Shown here: positions 45,868-53,285 of the stretch, piece by piece | Layout of the letters: each line of letters starts with the position of its first letter | How positions within the stretch are numbered: position 1 is the first letter of the stretch | Assembly: GCA_002435755.1 (NCBI GenBank) | Contig: DIYH01000031.1 | Coordinates: 20,060 to 84,059 of the forward strand | Direction: 5' to 3' | Source of the DNA: Flammeovirgaceae bacterium UBA6059 | GTDB taxonomy: Bacteria; Bacteroidota; Bacteroidia; Cytophagales; Cyclobacteriaceae | Length of the DNA stretch: 64,000 nucleotides | Notes under the pieces: generated by a model | The model's database searches: none | Told to the model about the DNA's origin: nothing | What the model saw: the letters and a program-made list of their open reading frames with translations, nothing else | Translations under genes and position numbers: made by a program

Positions 45868-47031
45868 CTATTGCGCGATTTTTAGCCCTTCCACGGGCAC
45901 GTTAAACTGATTGGTGATGATCACGGCATCATCCTCTAGCCCTCTTACCAGAATGGTGTCCTGCATGAATTCGACCAATTCCACTTCTTTACCAGTAATG
46001 GTGTTCTCCTCCAACAATAGCACCTTCTCATCTCGCGTCAATACCGAACTTGGTATGGCAAATACACGCTCAAGTGACTCCCCAGTGTAAGCTCCTTCGA
46101 GATACATACCGGCTCTGAGATTGGCACCCGTGATCTCAAAGTAGATTGGGATGTTTTGTGTCTTTGGATCAATAATGTCGTTGATCCTGGCTACCGTTCC
46201 TACCCATTCGCCCTGGGCCTCATTACTACGAAATACGATCTGGTCACCTTGCTTTAGCTTATTCGCCACTTCAAGGCTAGCCGCGCCTTCAAGTTCGAAG
46301 CTTCTATTGTTGATGATGGTGGCTAACATTTGGCCAGGAGAAACAAGACTACCTTTATCAACTGTTGCTCTAGTCACTATGCCGCTGTAGGGAGCCCGGA
46401 TAGCAAACTTTGAGAGTCGCTCTTCTGATGCTTTAATATTGTAATAAGTGCTATAAACTTGATTGGTGGTTACAAAGTACTTCTCGCCTTCAGATTTGGT
46501 TTCCGGTAGGGGAGCCAGCGATTGGCCGCTGCGATAGTCTTGAATGTACCCAAGCCACTGCTCATAGTTGTCAGGATAGTCAGCCTTGAGGTCTGGCATC
46601 ATACCCGTGAGAATGTTGAGAAAGGCGCTGCGCTGTGCCTCAAGTTGTAGGCTAAACTCGGTTGCGTCTAGCTGAAGTAGCACCTGACCTTGATCAAATG
46701 TCAAACCCTCATTGAGCATAAAGCGCTCCGAGAGCACTTTGCCCTGAACTTCCGAGAATAGCTCAGTAGTATTTTTAGGTACAACACGACCGCTAATTGG
46801 CCATTCCACTGGTTTGTCAGCGCGTTTTACCTCTATGAGATTGAGGTCATCTTTGGTTAGCACAAATCCTGTTTTCTCGCTAGTGGAGTTAGGATTTTGT
46901 CCCGTCGTATTCGGTTCTTCCTCCTGTGCAGCATTTGCTTCATTGAAGCGATAGGATATCAGTCCAATGCTTACAATCACCCCAAGAATGATAAGGATGG
47001 TTGCTCTCGTTTTTTGATTTTTCATTTTCAT
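45868..47031 (-). CDS. HlyD/AcrA-like periplasmic adaptor of the RND pump
   Basis: The 387-aa adaptor has an N-terminal membrane anchor (about 9-26, TILIILGVIVSIGLISY), a lipoyl-type half-motif near PKNTTELFSEVQGKVLSERFMLNEGLTFDQGQVLLQLD, a helical hairpin (about 130-200) and a second lipoyl half FAIRAPYSGIVTRATVDKGSLVSPGQML followed by a beta-barrel. It precedes the RND pump and TolC genes. A TetR-type palindrome at 47046-47062 lies 15 bp upstream of its start, consistent with repression by the neighbouring TetR protein. Confidence 0.9.
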   Translation of the reverse strand: MKMKNQKTRATILIILGVIVSIGLISYRFNEANAAQEEEPNTTGQNPNSTSEKTGFVLTKDDLNLIEVKRADKPVEWPISGRVVPKNTTELFSEVQGKVLSERFMLNEGLTFDQGQVLLQLDATEFSLQLEAQRSAFLNILTGMMPDLKADYPDNYEQWLGYIQDYRSGQSLAPLPETKSEGEKYFVTTNQVYSTYYNIKASEERLSKFAIRAPYSGIVTRATVDKGSLVSPGQMLATIINNRSFELEGAASLEVANKLKQGDQIVFRSNEAQGEWVGTVARINDIIDPKTQNIPIYFEITGANLRAGMYLEGAYTGESLERVFAIPSSVLTRDEKVLLLEENTITGKEVELVEFMQDTILVRGLEDDAVIITNQFNVPVEGLKIAQ

Positions 47032-47045
47032 TATAGTGAGTAGTT

Positions 47046-47062
47046 ATTGACTATTAGTCATT
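47046..47062. promoter_or_regulatory. Candidate TetR operator upstream of the efflux operon
   Basis: ATTGACTATTAGTCATT matches the consensus AATGACTnnnAGTCATT at all but one arm position. Located just upstream of the adaptor start. Related sites are at 48158-48174 and 48805-48821. Confidence 0.6.
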
Positions 47063-47067
47063 TTAGT

Positions 47068-48195
47068 TCAAATTTTTTGATATGCTCTTTCTGGTATGAA
47101 GTATGGCTTCAGCGGCTTATAGACCGTCAGTCGATGAACCTTGCCGTTTAGTACTACTTCTTCGATTTTCTTATAGCTATCATCTAGCACCTCATTTTTT
47201 AGTCTTTCATAATATGAAGCACTGATAAGCAAGTCCGTCTCGTGTTTGTGGCAGATACCAAGAATGCGTGAAGTTGTATTGACCACATCACCATGGTAAG
47301 CTAGATGAATTGGTGTACTGCCTATCTCCGATCTAGTGACTGTGCCACCGTGAATAGCAGCCTTGAAGATTGGTTTGACCTGATATCTGTTTTCAAAGTA
47401 GGAAGACTGAAGATCTAAGCGGACTTTGAATTTTTCGAATAATGCTATTGACTGATTGCACAGATGCTTGTCTGAATAGTCCCAATGAAGTACTGCTTCG
47501 TCACCGACATATTGGTAAACATTGATTCCCGGAAACTTGTCAACCACCTCTTCCAGTATAGCGAAGCAGTCACCTAATAAACCACTGTACTTAGTGTGGC
47601 TCAACTGCTCAGCGATGGCCGTAGAGCAATTGAGATCCAAGAACATGAATCCTTTGTCCACCTGCATTGGCCTGGAGAGGCCTCTGAAAAGATAGCGCTG
47701 AATTAGACCTGCTCCTCCAATACTTTGGCTTAGGTTGATAAGTATGATCACTAAACTAAATACGACGGTGTGGTAAATCAGAAATGATAGGAACATTGAA
47801 GTCTGACCGTAACTAACAAGTGATGCCTTCTCAATATCAGAGAATAACAATAGAGAGCCGTACAGAAGTACAGGAAATGATACTATTCCAATTACGCTTT
47901 GTACAAGAAAGTCAATCTTCATCGGCCCTGCATTAAGCCAAACCCAATTTTTTGAAATGGTGCGGTAGATCAGAGTGATCCCAAACACCAAGAATAAGAC
48001 CACATTAGAGGCGTACCATAGATGATTGAATCTTAGGGACTGATGATTCCATACTAATGACTCTCCTTCACTTCCCAAAAACCATAGACAGAAGTAAAGG
48101 TTGATACCTACAAAATAGGTGACCAGTCCAGCCGTGGATTGTCGTAGTTTAGCCTTTAATGACTGATAGTCATTATTTAGTGAAATTTTTTTCAT
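47068..48195 (-). CDS. Membrane class III adenylate/guanylate cyclase
   Basis: The 375-aa protein has four to five hydrophobic helices in the first 170 residues and a C-terminal class III cyclase catalytic domain (about 190-360). The metal-binding Asp is in FMFLDLNCST and the second Asp in YVGDEAVLHW. The transition-state Asn/Arg pair is in HGDVVNTTSRIL, so the domain looks catalytically competent. The substrate-selecting residues are not decisive for ATP versus GTP. It overlaps the upstream TetR gene by 4 nt (ATGA) and precedes the efflux operon. Unusually, a TetR-like palindrome lies within its first 13 codons. It could produce a signal coupled to pump expression, but that is inference. Confidence 0.85.
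   Translation of the reverse strand: MKKISLNNDYQSLKAKLRQSTAGLVTYFVGINLYFCLWFLGSEGESLVWNHQSLRFNHLWYASNVVLFLVFGITLIYRTISKNWVWLNAGPMKIDFLVQSVIGIVSFPVLLYGSLLLFSDIEKASLVSYGQTSMFLSFLIYHTVVFSLVIILINLSQSIGGAGLIQRYLFRGLSRPMQVDKGFMFLDLNCSTAIAEQLSHTKYSGLLGDCFAILEEVVDKFPGINVYQYVGDEAVLHWDYSDKHLCNQSIALFEKFKVRLDLQSSYFENRYQVKPIFKAAIHGGTVTRSEIGSTPIHLAYHGDVVNTTSRILGICHKHETDLLISASYYERLKNEVLDDSYKKIEEVVLNGKVHRLTVYKPLKPYFIPERAYQKI
48158..48174. promoter_or_regulatory. Candidate TetR operator inside the cyclase N-terminal codons
   Basis: AATGACTGATAGTCATT is a perfect 7-bp palindrome with a 3-nt centre, identical in arms to the consensus seen at the other two sites. It lies 21-37 nt into the cyclase gene, downstream of the TetR gene's own likely promoter. 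Confidence 0.55.
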
Positions 48196-48803
48196 TCCTT
48201 GATTCCAACAGTTATCATTTCGGCAAATGTTTCTACCATTTGAGCTGTATTGATCTCATGATGGTTTTTGAGTAGCTTTTTCTTTGACTCCACAAATTGA
48301 ACAACACCGACGCAAGAAGCCCAGATAATGTAGGTGATCATCTCAGGAGCTAGACTTTGTCTGATCTCACCCTTTTCTTGCCCATCGATTACTACACGAT
48401 TAACCATATCCGTGATGTTGTGACTGATTTTGACATAGTCATGTGTATTGATCTTGAAGTCAGGGCGCTCCATATAAGAGATCAGTTCGAAGTATTGTGG
48501 GTAGAGTTGGTAAAAGTCATAGGAACTAGTGCATACAGCCCGTAGCTTTTTGATACTGTCTTCTGACTCCATGATCGCCTGATAAAATAGTGAATGCATC
48601 AGCGAAAGCGCTTTGTAGCCCAACTCTGCAAGCATTTCGTCTTTGTTCTTGTAGTAGTTGTAGACTGTCCCTTTGGCAATCTTGGCGCGCTCTATGACTT
48701 GGTCAATTGTGAAATTCTCTATACCCACTTCCAGCAAGACCAGATCAGCTGCGGCGATGATCTGACTTCTTCTAAACTCCGGTGTAGCTCTTTTCCTTAC
48801 CAT
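48192..48803 (-). CDS. TetR/AcrR-family transcriptional repressor
   Basis: The 203-aa regulator has an N-terminal TetR DNA-binding domain (about 10-57): RRSQIIAAADLVLLEVGIENFTIDQVIERAKIAKGTVYNYYKNKDEMLAELGYKAL. The remaining helices (about 70-200) form the ligand-binding and dimerisation region. A matching palindrome (48805-48821) abuts its start codon and others occur in the cyclase gene and before the efflux adaptor, so it probably represses itself and the tripartite pump below. It is translationally coupled to the membrane cyclase gene, an unusual neighbour for a TetR. Confidence 0.92.
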   Translation of the reverse strand: MVRKRATPEFRRSQIIAAADLVLLEVGIENFTIDQVIERAKIAKGTVYNYYKNKDEMLAELGYKALSLMHSLFYQAIMESEDSIKKLRAVCTSSYDFYQLYPQYFELISYMERPDFKINTHDYVKISHNITDMVNRVVIDGQEKGEIRQSLAPEMITYIIWASCVGVVQFVESKKKLLKNHHEINTAQMVETFAEMITVGIKE

Positions 48804-48804
48804 A

Positions 48805-48821
48805 AATGACTAACGGTCATT
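48805..48821. promoter_or_regulatory. Candidate TetR operator at the tetR promoter
   Basis: AATGACTAACGGTCATT has 6-bp perfect arms AATGAC/GTCATT and abuts the tetR start codon. Autoregulation is inferred. Confidence 0.6.
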
Positions 48822-49179
48822 AATGATAGCACAACAGGAGGTGATTGATATTTGTTTGAAACATTCGAAAAAAAATCGATTCTCCATTCTCTAAGATGTT
48901 AGAAATGATATCTGATTTTTCTGAGTTTCAAGTTCAGGAATCTTTTAGTCTTGTTGCTTTGAATTTACTTATTGTTGTGCGTTGTGTGAACTGTAGTGAA
49001 TAGCTAAATTATCTATGTTTTTAAAAGGGTATAACACTCCTCTATCTGTTGATGGCAATTGGAGCTGAGAATAAAATCTAATAATGATCATCAGAAGTTA
49101 AGTTAAGAAAACTCTAAACTCATTAAAGACAAACTACGAATTCGATAAAAAATTGTAGACCGAGTTCCCGATAGCAACT
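48822..49179 (+). repeat. Intergenic region with dispersed repeat copy E
   Basis: No gene is visible. The repeat occupies about 48920-49010: a CTGAGTTTCAAGTTCAGGAAT head (imperfect hairpin), then TGTGAACTGTAGTGAATAGC and TAAATT as tail. It lies between divergent tetR and the first M16 peptidase gene. Confidence 0.5.
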
Positions 49180-50550
49180 ATGAAAGCAATCGTTAAATGG
49201 GCCGTATCATTCAGTTTTCTTCTTTCTTCTTCTCAAGGCCTGGCACAACCTGATTTACCTAATAATTACCACTTCAAAAAGCTCTCAAATGGGATGAAGG
49301 TGTTGATCATCGAGGATCCTTCCAATCCGTTGGTTCACTTTGATATGGTACTTCGCTTTGGTGCAATAGCAGAAGATGAGCGTTTGAACGGATTAGCACA
49401 CCTATTTGAGCATATGGCTTTCACGGCGACCGACTTATATCCTACAACTCTGCGCTTTCAGGATGAAATCTTAAAGCTCGGAATAATTCCTAATGCACTT
49501 ACCAATGAAGAATCTGTTCATTATTATTTCAGCCTCAACTCTTCTAGGTGGGAAGCAGGATTGGCACTTTTTGCTGAAGGGATCATAAATCCTATATTCC
49601 TGGAACAAGAACTTGAGCTGCAAAAGTCTGCTATAAAAGATGAGCTTAACATCCTGGCGTCTGATCCCTACTATATGCTCGGTCAAACTTCTAATAAGGC
49701 ACTTTGGGGTTCACAACATATGCGTAAGGATGTCTCTGGAGATATTGACAATATACTCAAAGCAGATTCGGAGTTTCTATTCGACCTGGAAGAAAGGTAT
49801 TATCACCCAAATAATGCTCTTCTAATTGTAGCTGGCGATATTCAAAAGGAAGAGGTAATGCCAGCTCTGATGGATGAATTTGATCAATGGGAGCATACTC
49901 AAAACAGTCCCTCATTAACCTCTGATTACAGTTTTCAAAAATTAACCGCCACCGACTATGTATTACTTGAGAGCAGTTCTGTGGAATCACCGGCACTTCT
50001 TGTTTCATGGCAAGGTCCGGGAAACGAAGACATGAATAGTCAAATTGCGGCAAGCTTATTTTTTTACCTTCTCAACCTTAGCACCTCCTCTTTTTACCAG
50101 GATTTAAATGAAAAAGACTATGTGTATGATTACTTCGCAGGTATCAGATTTGGCAGTCAATCAAGTACTTTATTCATGGAGTTTTATCCGGACATTAAAA
50201 CTACAGATGAGTTGATCCTTTGGCTAGAGGGACAAATCACAACCTGGCTGAAAAATGAACCAATTTCAGATCAAATGCTATCATTAGCCAAAAGCAAATG
50301 GGAGGCAGAGCATACCTTCGAGAAAGAAAAACTATCAGAATATGTTCTTGAGCTTGGCGATCGTTGGGCAATAGGTGATGAAGCATTAAGTCTTGAATTC
50401 GAAGAACGGATCCAATCTGTGACGCTACAGGATGTTAAAAGGCTTATCAATAATTATCTGGATCAACCAAGAGTGTACGGCTTGGTCATTCAGCCCAATA
50501 AGAGCAAACGCCTTCACAAATCCATCCGGTCTAAATTCTTGCCAGAATGA
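49180..50550 (+). CDS. M16-family zinc peptidase (catalytic subunit)
   Basis: The 456-aa exported peptidase has a signal peptide (1-22, cleaved after GLA). The inverted zinc motif HLFEH at 74-78 (His74, Glu77, His78) and a downstream Glu in ELELQKSAIKDELN (about 148-160) supply the metal ligands of pitrilysin/insulinase M16B enzymes. It overlaps the next gene by 4 nt (ATGA), giving a catalytic/non-catalytic pair as seen in M16B heterodimers. Substrates are usually oligopeptides. No lipobox is present, so it is probably a soluble periplasmic enzyme. Confidence 0.9.
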   Translation: MKAIVKWAVSFSFLLSSSQGLAQPDLPNNYHFKKLSNGMKVLIIEDPSNPLVHFDMVLRFGAIAEDERLNGLAHLFEHMAFTATDLYPTTLRFQDEILKLGIIPNALTNEESVHYYFSLNSSRWEAGLALFAEGIINPIFLEQELELQKSAIKDELNILASDPYYMLGQTSNKALWGSQHMRKDVSGDIDNILKADSEFLFDLEERYYHPNNALLIVAGDIQKEEVMPALMDEFDQWEHTQNSPSLTSDYSFQKLTATDYVLLESSSVESPALLVSWQGPGNEDMNSQIAASLFFYLLNLSTSSFYQDLNEKDYVYDYFAGIRFGSQSSTLFMEFYPDIKTTDELILWLEGQITTWLKNEPISDQMLSLAKSKWEAEHTFEKEKLSEYVLELGDRWAIGDEALSLEFEERIQSVTLQDVKRLINNYLDQPRVYGLVIQPNKSKRLHKSIRSKFLPE

Positions 50551-51851
50551 ATAGAATAGTGATGATATTTTACTTCTTGTCTCTCGTTATTACTCCATTT
50601 CTGGGAGCACAAGACATTATTGAAACATCAGCAGGTCAAAAAGTCATTTTAAAGCATGTCAATCGGACCACCTTTGCTATTGCCTATGTCATTCCAGGCG
50701 GCACGGCTAATTATGACAAGAACCAACAGGGTATCGAGCAGCTTGCTTTGCACTGGGCTGCAAAAGGTGGAGTAAAGGATTTGCCTCCTGCTGAATTTTT
50801 AAAGGCCACTGACAGCCTGGGTATCCAGATAGAAGTGATGTCAGATTACGATTTCTCCACGATCACGTTCGTAGGACTTAAAAGACATTGGGCAGGCTCA
50901 TTCGAACTATTCAAAAAAACACTAAACGAGCCGGCTTTTGACGAGAGCGTATTTAAAAATGTCAAAGAAGAACTAGCTCTGGAAGCGTACTACATGAGAC
51001 AAGATGGTCAAACCCGACTTTTTCTACTCGCTATGGAGAACTTGTTTAGAGATTCTGATTATCATAAAATTCCCCAAGGTAGTCCATCGAGTATCAAGCA
51101 ACTGGAACCTGAAGAGGTTCTAACATATTTCAATCAATTGAGAAGTAGAGGAAATGGCTTCTTCGTGGCAGCAGGTGATTTTAATAATTCGGAAAGGGAA
51201 GAACTTGTCAAGTTTGCCGGGAGTCAAAGCGTTGATCAAGCTCCAGCTGTTCCTAATAGCCATAAGACGCTTCCCACTTCCATTTCGATTAATGAATCAG
51301 AGCTAGCAACCAATTATTTAAGAGGAATGATCCACTCGCCTAAGTTGACATCAGAAGACGGATTCCCAATGCTGCTAGGAATGGAAATATTGAGTACAAG
51401 AGTTTTTCAACGAATCCGAAATGAAGAAGGGCTTTCATACGGACCTAGTGCCTTCTATGCTAATGGAATCGTTCATAACCCTTATAGTGTGATACAAATG
51501 GATACCGAAAACCCTGAGTTAGCGCTTAAAATACTCATGGAATTGCTCAGCGATATTCGCGAAAATGGCGTCACTGAAAAGGAGCTAGAGAATCATAAGT
51601 CAATGTATCTGACAAAAAAGTATTTAGGAGAAGAGTCGACGCTGGATCAATGTAATAGCCTTGTTGTATCCAGCTTGAGAGAACCAAGCATTCGTTCAAC
51701 TGAGTTCAATTCAAAGATCGAAGGGGTATCAACCGCTGAGGTGCACCAGGTGCTAAAAAAATACCTAACCAATATCTATTGGACCTACCTGGGTAACACC
51801 GAACTCCTTTCAGATACTTACAGTGGAAGTATCTCGAAAATTGGTGGCTGA
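50547..51851 (+). CDS. M16-family peptidase-like protein, degenerate (non-catalytic) subunit
   Basis: The 434-aa exported protein (signal peptide about 1-21) has the M16 fold but no HxxEH motif. The equivalent position reads QGIEQLALHWAAKGG, so catalytic residues are missing. Other M16 features persist (FEYDFSTITFVGLKRHW-like strand, GFPMLLGMEILSTRVFQRIRNEEGLSYGPSAF with the R-Y pair used for substrate-carboxylate binding). It is translationally coupled to the catalytic partner upstream, and probably forms the non-catalytic half of a heterodimer. Confidence 0.85.
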   Translation: MNRIVMIFYFLSLVITPFLGAQDIIETSAGQKVILKHVNRTTFAIAYVIPGGTANYDKNQQGIEQLALHWAAKGGVKDLPPAEFLKATDSLGIQIEVMSDYDFSTITFVGLKRHWAGSFELFKKTLNEPAFDESVFKNVKEELALEAYYMRQDGQTRLFLLAMENLFRDSDYHKIPQGSPSSIKQLEPEEVLTYFNQLRSRGNGFFVAAGDFNNSEREELVKFAGSQSVDQAPAVPNSHKTLPTSISINESELATNYLRGMIHSPKLTSEDGFPMLLGMEILSTRVFQRIRNEEGLSYGPSAFYANGIVHNPYSVIQMDTENPELALKILMELLSDIRENGVTEKELENHKSMYLTKKYLGEESTLDQCNSLVVSSLREPSIRSTEFNSKIEGVSTAEVHQVLKKYLTNIYWTYLGNTELLSDTYSGSISKIGG

Positions 51852-52237
51852 CAAATGAAATAGCGCCCAGCTCTCAATAGGTGATTTGAAGCTGAATGAA
51901 AAATCACATTGGTTGAGTGCCGAATGATAAAATGTTAGTGCTGCGCTTGATTGTTTCGCCTCACAAATTCCCTGAGTTTGGAACACATGAATTAATAAGC
52001 CTCGTGCGCTGATTTTACTCATTTTTTGGCTACCGTGAATGGCTAAATTGCCATTGTACAGATTGGAGTATTGGAGATTTCCAATCGTCGATTGATAACT
52101 TTTGTTTACAAAAGATTCAAATTGAATCTGACACTATGGATCAGAATGTTATGATCGAAATACTCTGATCTCCACTAGTAAAAAAACTTACCGTGGTGCC
52201 AGGTACATGATCGTTAGGCTTTATTAAAAAATGTCAA
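51852..52237 (+). repeat. Intergenic region with dispersed repeat copy F
   Basis: No gene is visible. The repeat starts near 51971 with CCTGAGTTTGGAACACATG and ends at 52050 with GGCTACCGTGAATGGCTAA. A GTTAGGC word occurs at 52213-52219, shortly before the YoaP-like gene. Confidence 0.5.
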
Positions 52238-53011
52238 ATGGAAAATTTCATTGAGTTAAATGCTGAAAACATTGGTTCGGAACACATTTGTTGTGCCATA
52301 TCTGACAAAAAATGTACTGACAGCTATCAAGCAAAAAAGGATTGGCTAAAAAAGGAATTCAATAATGGATATGTCTTTAGACGGCTTGATGAAAGAGCAA
52401 AAGTCTTCATTGAGTATGGGCCAGCGGAGAGCGCTTGGGTTCCAATAACAGCACCAAACTATCTAAATGTCAATTGTTTTTGGGTATCTGGTAAATACAA
52501 AAAGAGTGGCTATGGTAAAGCACTGCTGAATTCTGCCATAGAAGATGCGAAAGAGCAAGGTAAGAATGGATTGGTGACTGTGGTGGGAACAAAGAAATTT
52601 CATTTTATGAGTGACACGAAGTGGTTGTTGAAACAGGGGTTCGAAGAAGTAGAAAGAATTGTGAGCGGCTTTAGCTTGCTAGCAATCAAATTTGATGATA
52701 ATTCTGAGAACCCAAAGTTCAATGAATCTGTAAAAAGCGGTGAATGTCCAGATAAGAATGGGATCGTTGTATACTATTCCAACAGATGCCCTTTTGCTGA
52801 ATTCCATGCTAAAGAATCCTTAGTAGAAACTGCGGAAAACAGAAAACTACCGTTGAAGGTGATCAAACTCAAGACTGTGGAAGAAGCTCAAAATGCACCA
52901 AGTCCAGCGACGATTTTCAGTTTTTTTCTAGACGGTAAGTTTATGACCACTGACCTCAGTGTATGTATGGATAGTCGATTTGACAAGGTGATAGACAAAT
53001 TGAAAAAATGA
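52238..53011 (+). CDS. YoaP-like GNAT acetyltransferase
   Basis: The 257-aa protein is an N-acetyltransferase with a C-terminal YoaP-type domain. The GNAT half (about 1-150) has YLNVNCFWVSGKYKKSGYGKALLNSAIEDAKEQG (acetyl-CoA loop KKSGYGK) and a GTKKFHFMSDTKWLLKQGFEEVE segment. The C-terminal half (about 165-257) has a thioredoxin-like VVYYSNRCPFAEFHA strand-loop with a lone Cys and PATIFSFFLDGKFMTTDLSVCM. Substrate unknown. It stands alone between dispersed repeat F and a strong terminator, another single-gene block in the accessory style. Confidence 0.85.
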   Translation: MENFIELNAENIGSEHICCAISDKKCTDSYQAKKDWLKKEFNNGYVFRRLDERAKVFIEYGPAESAWVPITAPNYLNVNCFWVSGKYKKSGYGKALLNSAIEDAKEQGKNGLVTVVGTKKFHFMSDTKWLLKQGFEEVERIVSGFSLLAIKFDDNSENPKFNESVKSGECPDKNGIVVYYSNRCPFAEFHAKESLVETAENRKLPLKVIKLKTVEEAQNAPSPATIFSFFLDGKFMTTDLSVCMDSRFDKVIDKLKK

Positions 53012-53076
53012 AAGCGAAAGTCTTGCACAACTAATACTTTAACGCGGGTGATGACACTAAAAGGAGCTAATGTTCA

Positions 53077-53118
53077 ACATAAAACTATCGTCATCTCAAG
53101 GCGATGCTAGTTTTATGT
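53077..53118. terminator. 11-bp inverted repeat between convergent genes
   Basis: ACATAAAACTA (53077-53087) and TAGTTTTATGT (53108-53118) are perfectly complementary around a 20-nt loop that contains a further short TCG/CGA pairing. It lies between the YoaP-like gene and the histidine kinase, which converge, so it probably terminates both. Confidence 0.6.
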
Positions 53119-53285
53119 CCTGACGTGTGTCTAACTATTTGTGCTTTTTATACATCCTGTTTGATGGATTATTACTCATTTCAAAGCGACTCTGAATCAA
53201 AAAATGTGGTTTGCAATATCACACCGCATTCTAGCTTACTCTGTATTTGTTATACTGGATCAAGAGGTAGTAGAGTGGGCTATTC

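Noticed and set aside
52213..52219. GTTAGGC near the YoaP-like gene, and GTTAGAC/GTTAGCC at other gaps, suggesting integron attC sites
   Set aside because: No integrase gene, no consistent inverse-core pairs and no attC-like folding could be shown; the dispersed repeat explains the pattern at least as well.
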